Shown here: piece after piece, positions 24,584 through 37,163 of the stretch | How the letters are laid out: each line of letters starts with the position of its first letter | Numbering within the stretch: the first letter of the stretch is position 1 | NCBI GenBank assembly: GCA_018398585.1 | Contig: JAGTTD010000011.1 | Coordinates: 5,021,001-5,085,000, forward strand | Length of the DNA stretch: 64,000 bases | Reading direction: 5' to 3' | DNA from: Simmondsia chinensis | Taxonomy: Eukaryota; Streptophyta; Magnoliopsida; Caryophyllales; Simmondsiaceae | Position numbers and translations under genes: made by a program | The notes under the pieces: generated by a model | The model's database searches: none | Told to the model about the DNA's origin: nothing | The model's input: the letters and a program-made list of their open reading frames with translations, nothing else

Positions 24584-25269
24584 TATTGAAAAAAATGATA
24601 CAAGCAATTGTTAAAAAATGATACAAGTCAAGTAATGCAAAACCTAAATCCTCCACAGAAAAAAGAGGAAAGAATAGTTGACTTTAAATATAGTTAAGGG
24701 TGAAAAAATGGTGGGGACAACACACGCATGTGCGTGCACTGCGCACCCCCCTTGCTTGTGTGAGGATGTGGGTCATCAATTTCTTAATGAGTATATTTAT
24801 TTTTTGGAAAGTATTTTTCAAAATCATTGTGCTTCTTTACTGCATTATTGCCATTATATTGGCCCTCCATTACTACAGCCATTTCCAAGCTTTGTGACTG
24901 TTAAAATATGACTGTTGGAGGCCTTTACGGATATAAATATTCTTGCTCATCATAGCTTATTATCATCTTTAACAAAATAATCAATCTCTTCTCTCTCTTC
25001 CCTTCTTCGTCCCTCTCTTTCCATTTAGAAAAGTTCATAGGCTCTCCTACCCGGCAATTGAAGGGTACACATTAAGAGTCAGAATCACGTTAATCATGGA
25101 GGACTGCCGCTGATTGTACTATATGCATTGGAACAGCGGCAAAATCGTCTTTTAAGACAATGGCCTTTGCCACGGCGCGATACCTTAAATTCTATAAGAA
25201 TTTCAATTTGTGTTTCAACTTAATCTAATTTGTTTGTTGTGTTTAGATATTTATCGCATTATTCTTACA
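24584..25269 (+). repeat. 3' LTR of copia element
   Basis: It matches 14305-14468 plus 19704-20113. About 150 bp near 24760-24910 have no counterpart in the 5' copy. It ends ttcttaca before the ccttt target duplication. Confidence 0.88.
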
Positions 25270-26561
25270 CCTTTAAATCCGAGGAGTATCTTTTAGCTCT
25301 TATTGTGCTTATCTTTGTTCGTTCACATTGAGGACACTATTTATCTTTAAGTTTGTGGGTGAGAGTAAAAATTTAGTGGAAATTGTTGCAAGTTTTTAAG
25401 TGCTTTTATTGTTTCAGTGGGATTCGATTTATCAAGCACTTATCCGATTGATCGAATGCCTGCAAAATCTGGAGCCAACACTTGAGTCCAAAGGTATTTT
25501 AGGATTTTTTTTTTTAATCTTTTGAGTCAACTTAAGTGCCCACAAAGTCTTGGAGCCTTTGAATGGGGATGTAATCAGCCAACAAAAAGACTTTAGTTCT
25601 CTTTTATTTTTTTATAGTCATTTGCATACCCGTTTGCTTGTTCATGTTTAACATTGCATTTCTATACCACAGTGGTTGTTTAGGGCCTTATTTGCATATT
25701 TTTTAAGAATTTATTTGCTATCTCAGTTGGTTTAATTTTGATTGGATTAGAAGAGCTTAAGAACCCTTATTTATGTGTTCATGTGTTCTATATGCAATAC
25801 AATTTATATTCTAGGGGATTGTCTTGCTATGACCATGGTGTTTGTTTTCATGAATTGGCAAGGTTGTTTCATCGTTTTTCTTGATTAATAGATGTTTTAA
25901 ATTTAAATAAATTGAGATACAATTGCTGTTTATATGAAGACTTTGACGGTAATGCCTAAGCCTAAAATACAGATGTTTAAATTTAAATAGATTGAACTAC
26001 GAGTGTTATTTGAAGGAAGAAAAAAGAGATACCAATGCCTGTAGTCCTATAGTTAGGTAACTACCTATAATTAGTTAGTTCTTATAGCCTCCATATTTCA
26101 AGTAAGTAGATACGTAGAGGCTTTTTAATATCTACCTTAAGCCAACTCGATCAGGGGCTGGCCTTTTGAAAACTCGTTATATGAGTCATAAGAAAAGCTA
26201 GTTTGATAAGTCACTTTCATAGCATAATGCCTAATGTGGTTTAATGTACTTATTTTTAGTTATGTGCTAGTAGCGAATTATCTTGTCTATAATAATTATC
26301 TTTTGATATCTCCTATGGTGTGATGTTTTTATACTTTAGTACCTTAGTCGATTAAGGCACATAGGGGCCTTCTAAAATCTAGCAACCTTAGCCAACGAGA
26401 AGGAGATTGCTGACTTCAAAGCCCAGAATACTAGATATTTAGAAAGCAAGAAGAAACCAAGCATCTAAAAAAAAAAAAAAAAGATATTTACATTCATATT
26501 TCTTACAAATAGTACCTAAAGTTAGACCTAAGAATCTAAATTGTGTTGCTAACCCTATACG
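25270..26561 (+). other. 3' non-coding continuation of the older gypsy remnant
   Basis: Joined across the copia insertion, the sequence reads tctcaacctttaaatccgag. Shortly after comes cacattgaggacactattt (25325 onward), a phrase I associate with the 3' untranslated part of Athila/Tat-type elements. Beyond about 25500 nothing is recognisable. Confidence 0.45.
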
Positions 26562-26701
26562 GTTAGGGGTCCTCAGAAACAATCTTTTGGCAGGGTTACA
26601 CCCTAAAGGGGTAAGGCTGCGTACATCCACCCCTCTCAAACCCCACTTATGCGGGAGCCCTTGAGCCACTGGGTCTGTTATTGTTATTGTTGTTGTTGTT
26701 T
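26562..26701 (+). mobile_element. RTE LINE 3' tail, (TTG)n-ended
   Basis: The block ggggtaaggctgcgtacatc, then gcgggagcccttgagccactgggt, then a (TTATTG)/(TTG) tail, matches the 3' end of the RTE insertion at 40352 and the short copies at 48948 and 53924. No coding part accompanies it and no clear TSD was found. Confidence 0.65.
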
Positions 26702-27717
26702 TTATTTTTTTTATTTTTTTTGTCTGTCTTGAAATGAGGGGAATGATAAAAACTCAATCTGCTTTTTCGATTTTTGAGTTCATGCTCCTAAACGATTGAT
26801 AGGTTTTTCCAAAGAGTGGTTGTTTGCTTTAAAATCTTGAATTAACGTTTTCTACTCTTCTTTTCTATGAGAAGTGAATTTCTTGAGAACGGTGATTAAT
26901 TCTTTATAAGCAAGAGAGTATATTTTCTTTGATAGCCTTACTCGAAGACTAGCAAGATTTAACCATGGGATATTTGGTAAGTCCAAATTTGTATGTCTTT
27001 CATAAGCATGCATACTAACTTATTAGCTATCTTGTGCGTAATTTATATGGATATTGCTCATTTTACACTCTCTGTTATTTTCTCGGGAAATGAGTAAATT
27101 AGAGATTTGAGGATGAAAAAGGATCACAATCCATTCAAGTCCAAGTTCATTCACGAGTTTGTGGGCCAAGGTAAGAGAGAAGTCTGATCAAATTTCCATT
27201 GTGGAAGCATCCTAGTTAAACTAGGATAAATCAGAGGGGTTGGGCCGAAATTAGCCATCCCCAGAAGGGGTTTATGGGCTCGATTGTAATTTAATTTGTT
27301 AGGAAACGCAACAACCAAATACAATGAAAATTCAACGAGAAAATAAAAACAGACACACAAATTTACATGCTTCGGCCAAAACTGCATACGTCCAAGAGTT
27401 GCAGGGAGAATTTGATTGCTTTGAAAATTCTATAGAGAGTTCTCTTCAATTTGCTCTACTCTTACAAACCCTAGAACCTGGTATAAATAAGTGCACACAT
27501 GAAACTTTAATATGTTCAGCTGAGATCTCCGATCCTCCATGTCATCGGACTTGGCTCATAACAGTATAAAACTAGACTCCACACTAGAAGCCTAATATGA
27601 TTTTTACTCCTTAATCAAGAAGGATGTGCCTTAATTGATAACTTATAATTAAGGAGTCTAAACCCTAATTAAGGCTATAAATTCAAGGAAGAAATGGAGG
27701 GAGGTTGTGTTAAGATC
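26702..27717. other. Non-coding interval with possible solo LTR
   Basis: No gene is recognised. The segment 27297-27563 begins tgttaggaaacgcaac, contains acatgcttcggcc and ends cataaca, resembling a minus-strand LTR, but it has no partner in the window and no matching flanking bases. The 81-codon frame at 27324-27569 inside it has no family resemblance. Confidence 0.35.
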
Positions 27718-28379
27718 CAAGTTATTAATTAAGTCATTAAACATGAAGATAGAAGAAATTGAGGGAGAAAAGGAAGAATTAGGGGGAGTATAAGAAAATA
27801 TAAGAAGTCGTGAGAGAGAAAGAATGATAGATTGAAGGAGAATTAAAGAAAATTAATTGAAATTTTATTTAATATGCAAAGTTATGAATTTACAAGGCTC
27901 CGCCCTTCTCTTTATGTGGAGTAAGAGGGAAAGAATAGGAGGGAAAATTAAATTATAAAAGGAATCTAATAAAAATATAAAAAAATATCTAAAATCAAAA
28001 ATTGGTGCAAAAGTTCTAATTGATAATTACTATTCCCGCCAAATCTAAATTTAAAAGTTTGTAAATCAATTTTAACTTTTAAATTTAGATTTAACTAATT
28101 TTAAGTATGATTTTCATTATTTTAGGCTTAATTTGAAAAGTTTGAATTAATAATTTGAAGGATTTGAGCTCTAAATATGAATATCACAACATTCCCCCAT
28201 GAAGCTAATCCTTGTCTCAAGGATTTGTATTATGGAATTGACTCTGGATTAAGGTGGAATCTTCCAAAATGGACTCCTGAATGCTCAAATTTGTCCATTT
28301 CACTAATACTTGAGTCACTCAAAATAGCTTCAAGCTTAATCAATAACTCTTCATTCTTATTCCAGGCTGGAGGGTCTAT

Positions 28380-30620
28380 GGAGACCTCAATATTAGCTCC
28401 AATCATCTTCTTAAGTTGTGAAACATGAAAAACTAACTGGATAGCACATGAAGGGGGTAGCCTTAACCGATATGCAACAGGACTAGCCCTTGCTAGGACT
28501 CTGTAAGGGCCAAAATAACGTGAAGCTTCACTTTAGATTGTATGGCTGCGGTTGATTGACGATAAGGCTGAAGTTTGAGATAAACTTGATCTCCCACTTA
28601 AAATTCTCTTTCCGTGCATTTCTTATCAACATTTTGCTTCATCCTTACTTGAGCTATCTCTCAATTTCTTCTGAGCTTGGCTGAAATCAAGGATATTTCC
28701 TTAAAAGATTCAGAGATAGATGCATTACAAGATTCAAGTGAGTCTAACAAGTTTAGCATAAGAGTTTCTTGACCATATAGTGCATAAAAGGAAGTACACT
28801 TGGCCGAGAAATGGTAAGAGGTATTGTACCAATACTCAGCTAAGTGTAACTAGCCATACGACTTATGTGGTATAGAAGATGTCATACACCTCAAATATTG
28901 TCCAAGATATGAATTCCCTCTCTTAGATTGACCATCGGTTTAGAGATGATAACTTGAACTCAAATCTAAGCTTACCAGATAAATGAAACAATTCCTTCCA
29001 AAAATTGCGTGCAAATAATTTGTCCCTATCTGATGAATGCTTTTTGGCATTTCATAGAGTTTGAAAAATTGGTCCATGTAAATGTTAGCAAGCGTAGCAG
29101 CTGTAAATGGATGCACCAGACCCATAAAATAAACGTATTTCGAAAATCTATCTATGACCACCCATATCACATTCCTAGCATTAGATTTGGGTAAGCAACA
29201 TATTCAGATTTGTTGCGTTGACAAACATCACTCCACAATACAAAATTTTGCACAAACTTTTTCATTCCCTTCCAATATAATAGCTGCTTAGTTTTCTTAT
29301 AGGTTAATGACCACATAAAGCTTGAGTATGGACAATTTCAAGCAACTTCTTACGCCATTCCCCATTTTTGCCAATGACCACTTCCTCATATAGTGCAATA
29401 CACCATTTTCCAAAGAGTAATTGGAACAAGTTGATGCATCTATCATTAGTTTCCTAATCATTTCTTGCATCTCATCATCTGTTTCATAATTTTGAATAGC
29501 CTCTTGCACCTGAGAGGGCATAACAATAGAAACTACCATGCATTCTGCAGTGCACTATCATATGACAGTGCATCTACCACTTTATTTTAGCCTCCCTTCT
29601 TATATAATATACCATAGTGCAATCCCATAAGCTTACTTAGGCCTTTCGTTTGTAATGGAGTAGTGATTCTTTGAGCTAAAAAGTGCCTAGGGCCTCATAT
29701 CAGTTCTAATAAGGAAATAATGGCCCTCTAAATGATGCTTCCATTTGGAAATAGCCATCAAGATTGCTAGATACTCCTCATAGATGGATAGGCCTTGTAG
29801 TCTAGGTTTGAATGGCTTACTAGTAAAGCTATGGGTTGTCCTTCTTGCATAAGGACAACCGCTATACCTTCATGGCTAGCGTCTGTTTTAAGTACAAATT
29901 GTTTACTAAAATCAAGTAGGCGTGGCACAGGAGCATGATTCATTGCATTTTTTAAGGTGTTAGAAGCCTTGGTGGATTCTTTCATCCAATAAAATGAATC
30001 TTTTTTTCAAAAAGTTAGTTAAAGTGTTTCCATATCTAGGTATAAGATAGTACCCAGTTAATCCCAAAAATCCCCTTAAAGCCTTGATGTTCTTAGGAAT
30101 AGGTCACTTAGACATTGCCTCTATTTTTGTTGGGTCAATAGAAACATCTTTACTGATAATATGACCTAAATATTCAATGTTTTTGGTCCCAAATGATCAT
30201 TTTGACAACTTAGCAAACAACTTATGTATTCTTAATAATTCCAGAACTCTGCACAAGTGATGAAGGTGAGTAGACCATGTGGGACTATAAATAAGGACAT
30301 CATCAAAAAATACCAAAGCAAACTTTCTCAAGTAGGGCTTAAAAACATCCATCAAAGCTTAGAAAGTAGCAGGTGCATTGGTAAGTCCAAAAGGCATTAC
30401 CCTAAACTCATAATGCCCATGGTGAGTCCAAATGCCAGTTTTATGTATATCTTCTTCCTTCTTCCTTGATGATATCCGTGTCTCAAATCTATTTTTGAAA
30501 GAATTCAAAGCCATGAAGTTCATCAAGTAGATCATCTATCAAAGGAATAGGAAACTTGTTCTTTATTGTTAAGCCATTTAGCTTCCTATAGTCTATACAC
30601 ATGCATGTTTTTCTTCATGA
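28380..30620 (-). pseudogene. gypsy pol: RT, RNase H, integrase (heavily broken)
   Basis: The RT catalytic FFDD is still present at 30299-30310 on the minus strand (LVFFDDVLIYS). RNase H starts in 29985-29767 (FVLKTDASHEGIAVVL). An integrase linker lies at 29539-29297. The integrase core (29170-28940) begins MIWVVIDRFSKYVYF. The C-terminus near 28430-28380 reads FHVSQLKKMIG, a typical gypsy integrase end. Short open blocks are separated by stops and shifts throughout. Confidence 0.78.
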
Positions 30621-31133
30621 CCAATAGCATTGGTGATGCATAAGGGCTTTGGCTTGGCTGTATGAATGAATTATTTAGGAGATCATCTGCATGCCTCTCA
30701 ATTTCAGATTTGTGCATATAAAGGTGTTTATAAAAGTGTAGATTCACTAGTGGGGATCTTGGGATTAGAAGGATAGCACGGTCTTAAGTCCGCTTAGGGG
30801 CTAAAACAGTTGGTTCCTCAAACACATCAATGAATTCAATCAAGATCTTTTTCAAATATGCCGGGTAAGCATCAAGAGAGAGAATTTTGCAAACCAAGGT
30901 GTTGAGGAGGCATCTCAACACTTGTAATTTGTCCAAACCAGCAACAACCAACTCTAGTAAGGGCCTTCTTGGCTTCTTCTCCTATGATCAACTTGCAAAC
31001 TCCTTCTTACGTCATACCCTGCAATTCAACCTTCCTTTTTCCTTTTTGATAGACAATTTAAGGTTAACAAAATCTAATTGAACTGGATTGTGTGCCTTCA
31101 TCTAATCTACTCCTAACAAAATATCACGACCAC

Positions 31134-31960
31134 TTAATCTAAGGACTCTAAGGTTGAATTTGAAAGTTTGGTGTTGCATTTTCCATGTAATGTCAGGAAA
31201 TAGGTATGTGAGGACATTTTCTCCCCAGTAGCAACAATGAAGGTGAGGGAATGACATGGTTTAAGCTTAGAACCACCAACTTTAGCCAATCTTGCATCCC
31301 AAAAGCTTTGTGTTGATCCACTATCAAATAGTACAATGACATTTTGCTTCCTGACCATCCCTTTTATTCTAATAGTTTTATGTTCATTAGTTTCTTGATG
31401 ATTGTTGGTGATTAGGGACATAACTGCAGGCTCTTCTTCCTCCAAATCATCAGCAGGAAGCTCAGGTTCCTCTTCTACCAAATAATCAGTAGTAAAGGGT
31501 TAGTCCTCACTAGGTTCGTCTGCTGCTACGGCATTATTTTCTTAGTATTGACAAACATGTCTAGGGAAGTAGTGTTCCCCACATTTTTAACAAAGGGGTG
31601 GTGATTTCTTAGTGCCAAAATCTAAGAACTAGCAGAATTGGTCAATACAAGTTGGTTTGAGGCTATTTCTGACTTTTGATTTGCACCAGCAAGGGACTTA
31701 GGTGTTGTTATAGAAGCACTCCTGTTCATAGTAATGCCTCTGTTGTTGTTTGTGTTAAACCTATTATTTTGGGTATTTGTACTTTCATTATAAGTCGTCC
31801 TCCTGAAGTTGGTAGTAGAGCTTTGGTTACCCCTATTGCTATTACGATGAGCTAACTCGTAATTAGTTGCCAATTCAAAACCATCCACTAAGGTAGTGGG
31901 TTTAAATATCACAATGGAGTGCTTAATCTCCGCATTTGTTTTCTCATTGATAATATCCTT
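31134..31960 (-). pseudogene. gypsy gag C-terminus and protease
   Basis: 31912-31622 is the Asn/Thr-rich end of gag (NRFNTNNNRGITMN). Just after it, at about 31600-31545, lies a zinc-knuckle remnant with KCGEHYFPRHVC and a stop near its first cysteine. The protease block (31481-31134) keeps the active site in LFDSGSTQSFWD. The N-terminal half of gag, towards the right LTR, is not recognisable. Confidence 0.75.
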
Positions 31961-32627
31961 TGGAACAAGAAGTCGATTTGGTGTTCGACTTTCTCGGTTA
32001 TTTGGGGTTCCAAACCCGCATCATGAGCAGCACCAGTAGGAGGTTTGTGTGGAGCCATTACTCTGCCTTCTTGGATCAAATTACAAGCTCCGCTATCACA
32101 ATTGTTACGACCTAATTTATTAATTAGGTCAGACCTTATATATTAATCACGAAATAGAAGAAATTAAGGGAGAAAAGTAAGAATTAAGGGGAGTATAAGA
32201 AATTAAATAAGTTGAGGGAGAGAGAGAATGATAGATTAAGGGAGAATTAGAGAAAATTAATTGAAATTTTATTTGATATGCATAGTCATGAATTTATAGG
32301 GCTCCGCCCTTCCCTTTATATAGACAAAGAGGGAAAGAGGAGGACAAAAAACTGAATTATAAAAATAATCTTACAAAAATATAAAAAATTAAGTAAAATC
32401 AAAATTGGTTCCAAAAGTTCTAATTTGATAATTACTATTTCTACCAAATCTAAATTTAAGAGTTTGTAAATCAGTGTTTAAAATAAAAAAGAGTTTGTAA
32501 ATCAATTCTAACTTTTAAATTTAGATTTAACTAATTTTAAGTACGATTTTCATTATTTTAGGCTCAATTTTGAAAGTTCGAATTAATAATTTGAAAGAAT
32601 TGAGCCCTAAATATGAATTTCACAATA

Positions 32628-33690
32628 GGTGGCTACGCCATAAATAAGGATGGCTTGAAGGAGGCAAGCACGACTAAGGTTTCTTCACTGATTCAGCATT
32701 TTACGACTTCTTCCTCTCTTTATTTATTTTTTTTTTTTTTTCAGTGTTAGCTTTGTCTTTGTTCAATTTGTCGTGAACTAATTTCATCGGTCAAGGCTAC
32801 GATATAGCTTAGTTGTAAACTTTTCTTCTAATTCAAAGCATTCCAAGATTGGTTTTTCCATTGTTGAAGTGTTTATTATTGCTCGTAATTCATTTGAATT
32901 CTTGACCACCATTCAATTTATATGATTTTCATAATGAAATTGAGAGGTGATTTGTGAGGAAGGGTTCTAGTAATAAACACCATATATAAGCGAACGCTTG
33001 AAATAGGTTAACACAATTTGTGTGGCTTTATATTTAGAAAACCATAGAACTTAATAACCATTTTTCTATTTAATTTCATGCAAGAGATTGATGAGGTAAT
33101 ATGTAAAAGATAAATTTTTTTTTTGGCCAACGAGCAACCCAATTACCCTGTAAACCTTGACCCGTGCAGCAACCCACACACCATAAAAGCCGGTTAAGTC
33201 AAGGATTCGTAACGGAGAGGTTCAGGGGGGAATTGATAATCAAACTAGAATAAACTACTCAAGATAGAATATTAAATAAATTGGGGTTTTCAACAATAAA
33301 CATAGATAATCAAACTAGAATAACGAGAATTAGAGGTCGTATTAGATCAACTAGGTGAAATTGGATACTTTGGTCTTTAACTCCTAAATTCCAACCCCTT
33401 AATTTCTCTGATTCGCATTTTCTTAGCTTTCTTTAATTTCTCGTTTAAAATCCAAATTTGTGATTATTCAAATAGAGCCAAAACTAGTAATTTCGATAAT
33501 TGATTAGTAGAAATAATACTAATGGGAACGATACTCTACTTATCACTTTATTACTTGATCAATTTAGTGCACTTGCTAAAATCCACACATCATTGAGTCA
33601 ATGTCTTCTAGAAAGATAATCAAACCTATAGGGGAACGTTGTTGCACTATATAATTTTCCTACTGAATAAAATTTATGGTTTTTTAATAA
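32628..33690. other. Non-coding interval
   Basis: No gene is seen. A T-run at 33116-33127 followed by ggccaacgagcaaccc could be the reversed 3' end of another non-LTR insertion. A perfect 19-bp direct repeat, gataatcaaactagaataa, occurs at 33235-33253 and 33305-33323. Confidence 0.45.
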
Positions 33691-33699
33691 TTATACAAA

Positions 33700-34190
33700 A
33701 TTTGTAATAAGATGAAAACTACTAAGGAGATGTGGGAAGCCCTCAGTAAAAAAAATATGGTATGGATCACAACACCTGCAAATAGTTTGTGTGCTTTAGG
33801 TGGTTATCCTTCACCAGACTCACAATAAACCAATCCTATGAAAATTTGAGCATTGACGTCCTTAGTAAAGGGATGAAATGTGAGATGTTTCACACAAACT
33901 ATCTCATTGAACAGTTGTTTCCCTCTTGGGATAACTATAAGGCTCAGTTAAAATATAAGAAGAAGGACACGACTTTGTAAGAGCTAGTTCCCCACATTAA
34001 CTTAGAGGACCAAAACCGTATGTAAGCAAAAGAGAAGTTCTCTGCACACTTGTCTTTATTTGCTAACCTGGTTGAATCGAAGAGTATAGAAAAATATGGT
34101 AGGTACAAGAATCCATGGAAAAAGGGGTATTCCAACCGCTAGATGAGTTCGACCTCGATAAGAAGTCGTTCAATGGGAAACAAACCTTGA
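33700..34190 (+). pseudogene. copia gag fragment (plus strand)
   Basis: Frames read TTKEMWEALSKK near 33720, then 33789-33980 with LFPSWDNYKAQLKYKKKDTTL, then LEDQNRM and NLVESKSIEKYGRYKNPWK. This is the middle of a UBN2-type copia gag, similar to the one at 20600-20912. No pol follows. It abuts the oppositely oriented copia fragment at about 34300. Confidence 0.7.
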
Positions 34191-34767
34191 AGGTGATCAG
34201 GAATGAATCAAAAGCGCATGTTAGACCTTGGCGAAATAGGCCATACCTCGAGAGATTATTGGAAGGGATTTGGATAGGAAAATCCCAAATAACACAGACT
34301 CCAAGCTAACCAAACTGCTTTGGCTACCCACATAAATTCCATTACGAATTCTGTTGCATCTAGCCATTTCTTATAATTAGAACCATGTATAGCCTCTTGA
34401 TAAGTAGCGGTATCATCATCTCAATGCTACTTCATCTAGTTTGTCATCCCACTATCATGTCGTAGTACCTTTCAAGTTGCCGTGGTACCCTATGGAACCT
34501 TCTCAAGCACATGTGTAATTCGAGTTCAGGTTCCAACTCTTCTACCTAACCCGTGGTAGGTTCTTGGATCTCTTGAATCTCATCAAGTTCTACCTTACCT
34601 CCTTGTGTGCCTTCTTGCAAGAACTATTTTTCCAATGAGACACAAATCCTAGCCACAAACACTTTCTTATCATTCGGATGGTAGAAAAAATATCAACTTG
34701 TTTGTTTATGATATCCTATGAGCCTACATATGTTAGACCTTGCTCTAATCTTATCTAACTCTTGTCT

Positions 34768-35229
34768 CTACGCGTATGTCGAGCATCTCCATACCCTTAT
34801 GTGTGCTAGTTTAGGCTCGTGTCTCTTTCCTATCTCATATGGCATTGTAGAGATAGCTTTCATGGGAACTTTATATAACAAATACACAGACATTTCAATC
34901 TTATAGCTCGAGAAGGAAATAGGAAGATCAATGAATCCCAGCATGGATCTAACCATGTCTAGTGGGGTTCTACTCCTCCTACTGGATACTCCATTATGTT
35001 GAGGAGTACCAAGGGGAGTCCATATAGAAAGAATACCATTTTGTCCAAGATAACGAATGAACCCCACACTAAGGTATTCACCTCCTTGATCCAATTGAAG
35101 AGCTTTAATACCCTTGCTAGTTTGTTTATCTACATCACTAGGAAAGCTCTTGAACATTTCAAAAGCTTCATATTTGTACTTCATAAAATAGGCAAACCTA
35201 TATCTAGATATATCACCACTAAAGGTCAT
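34768..35229 (-). pseudogene. copia integrase core fragment
   Basis: A 153-codon open frame with FMKYKYEAFEMFKSF, LQLDQGGEYLS and GTPQHNGVSSRRSRT, matching the copia integrase core (D-G-G-E-Y and P-Q-Q-N-G blocks). The usual E-R-R of the third catalytic block is altered to S-S-R-R. The flanking linker continues to about 34450 in broken frames. Confidence 0.78.
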
Positions 35230-35807
35230 AAAGTATGAATCTCATCCTTCAGTTTGTGAGGTCATAGGTACACATACATCACTATGTACCTGTGTTTATA
35301 ATTCTCCAACCCTTTCTCCACTTAATATAGATAGAGCTTTGGTCATTTTAACTAAGAGATAGGATTCACTAGTTGGATATTATTCATAATGATTAAAGCC
35401 AAGGTATCTATGGGTGATCAGCTTACCCTAGTCTTATTTATATGACCAAATCTATAGTGTCAGAGATATGACTTCATACATTTGTCATACCTACAGTCCT
35501 TAAAAGCATGAAAGGTTAGTTTAGTGGTAAAACATAAAACACAGAAGACAATTGTCCAATCAGAATATAGTCAGTATCATAATAAACCAAACAAGAATTA
35601 TTTTAATAAAACTAGTATAAACATCTCTATATGATGCAGAAACAGAAATAAAGTTTGTAACAAATCTCGGAATGTAATAACAGTTCTTAAGAGTTAATAT
35701 CTTTCCACTAGGCAAACATAAAGACTATCTCCTATAAATATGGCAACAATGCCTGCTCTATTACCCACTTGTAGATTCATCTCTCCTCTTGCCAATCTTC
35801 TACTAAC

Positions 35808-36011
35808 CTATAGTCCTTGCAACAAATTGTAGATATGAGAACTACTGTCAGTATACCATACCTTAGTGGAAGAATTAATAGCCCAACAGAAACAATTCAT
35901 ATCAACCATATAAATACTTTTTTTTTTTCCACCAGCATCTCCTTGCTTCTTTTTTAAAGTAAGATACTCCTTAACAATTTCTTTTCTCATTATAATGGAA
36001 ACAATCTGCAT
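35808..36011 (-). pseudogene. copia protease fragment
   Basis: The frame ends VWYTDSSSHIYNLLQGL, corresponding to the usual W-x-D-S-G-A-S-S-H-I-C. The catalytic D-S-G is changed to D-S-S, and the cysteine after H-I is tyrosine, so it is inactive. Confidence 0.7.
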
Positions 36012-36252
36012 CTAACTGGTTTGCCTTATTGACAGTCCTGGTTACACCACGCTTAGGCTCGAAAAACTTCTTCTTTTTTTTTTTCCTTTGGGGTAGATGT
36101 TTCCCTTATTAAGAAGAACCAGAACACTTCGATCTTTTTGTTGATTCATTTAAACCTCATAACTCTTAAGAATATTCATCATCTTTGAGGAAGTAACATC
36201 CATCTTATTCATGTGAAAGTACATAACAAAGTGAGTAAATGACGCAAGCAAG

Positions 36253-37155
36253 TAGGAGTGTGCAAAGAACGGTCTAAACCGTAATCCAAACTGGACCAAA
36301 CCATAATTTACGGTGTGGTTTGGTTTATGGTTTGAAAAATTATGGTTTGGTTTTGGAAATTTTGGTTAGTAGGATTTACGGTTTAGATTTGGTTTAAAAC
36401 CAAACCTAAATAGTAAACCATAAAAACCTAAATAAAGAAGGCTCAATGTTTATTTATACCATTTGAATCATAACAAGTCACGTTAGTAGCAAAGTTTTAC
36501 TCGATAACCTAATAAAAAAGTCACGGTTATTTATATTAATGGTCTTTTTACTTTTTTTAGTGCGTCAATTTAGTCCCTCTACAATTTATATTGTATCAAT
36601 TAAGTCCTTTAATCAAATTTAAGATAAGTTAAGGATTTAACTATTAAAGGGATAATCATGTTAGATTCAAGTAATCCACTACACATCACCCATTCATTCT
36701 AATCAACACAATCTCTTACTAAAAGTAAAAAAACATATACAGTACACTTATAAAGGAACTAAATTGACACAATGAAAAACATATGAACCTATCTAATACA
36801 AAATACAAAGTACATGAATCTTTAAAGTAAAACACCTAAGAAATTATTATTACTAAAATTTTGTTACATTAATGCTTATATACAAATAATTAAGGTAGAA
36901 AATTACCGATATGTTATTACCTAATTGAATGTAACAAAACCATAATATGTATCGATAATTAATCTACATTTTTTTGACAAAGCAGTAACCTACTTAATAT
37001 TATGGTTTAACCATAACCAAACCGGACCAAACCGCATTTTTGGTTTAAAATCTAAAACGGTTTGGTTTGGTTTGAAAAAATTTTCAAACCGTATTATAAC
37101 GGTTTGGTCTGGTTTTGATGCGGTTTTTATGAAAACCGGACCATGCACACCCCTA
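36253..37155. mobile_element. hAT-like non-autonomous element, 903 bp
   Basis: The ends are inverted copies: taggagtgtgca at the left and tgcacaccccta at the right. Subterminal blocks are rich in ggtttggtttgg and its complement. The target duplication is 8 bp with one mismatch, caagcaag (36245-36252) and caagcaat (37156-37163), as expected for hAT elements. Removing it joins the two halves of a copia gag reading frame. It contains no transposase. Confidence 0.88.
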
Positions 37156-37163
37156 CAAGCAAT

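Larger units (their letters stand above)
14305..25269 (+). mobile_element. Ty1/copia retrotransposon hosting a nested gypsy element
   Basis: The 3' LTR is 24584-25269. The 5' LTR is split into 14305-14468 and 19704-20113 by a gypsy insertion. Both LTRs share aaaaatgatacaagc at the start, acggatataaatattcttgctca in the middle and tatttatcgcat, then ttcttaca at the end. The target duplication ccttt is perfect (14300-14304 and 25270-25274). The internal region (20114-24583) carries broken gag-pol in copia order. No initiator-Met primer site follows the 5' LTR, so another primer or decay is implied. The tract tttgtagggga before the 3' LTR is a plausible polypurine tract. Confidence 0.9.
27718..32627 (-). 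mobile_element. Ty3/gypsy element (minus strand)
   Basis: LTRs at 27718-28191 and 32103-32627 share the opening tgtta, the block gagagaatgatagatt, gggctccgccctt and the closing tatgaat, then cacaaca or cacaata. Flanking bases ggttg and ggtgg agree at four of five positions, consistent with an aged target duplication. The minus strand has gag, protease, RT, RNase H and integrase in gypsy order. The primer site next to the right LTR is degenerate. The polyprotein is heavily broken. Confidence 0.82.

Noticed and set aside
27324..27569. An 81-codon ORF in a possible solo LTR
   Set aside because: There is no domain, no context, and it lies in LTR-like sequence.
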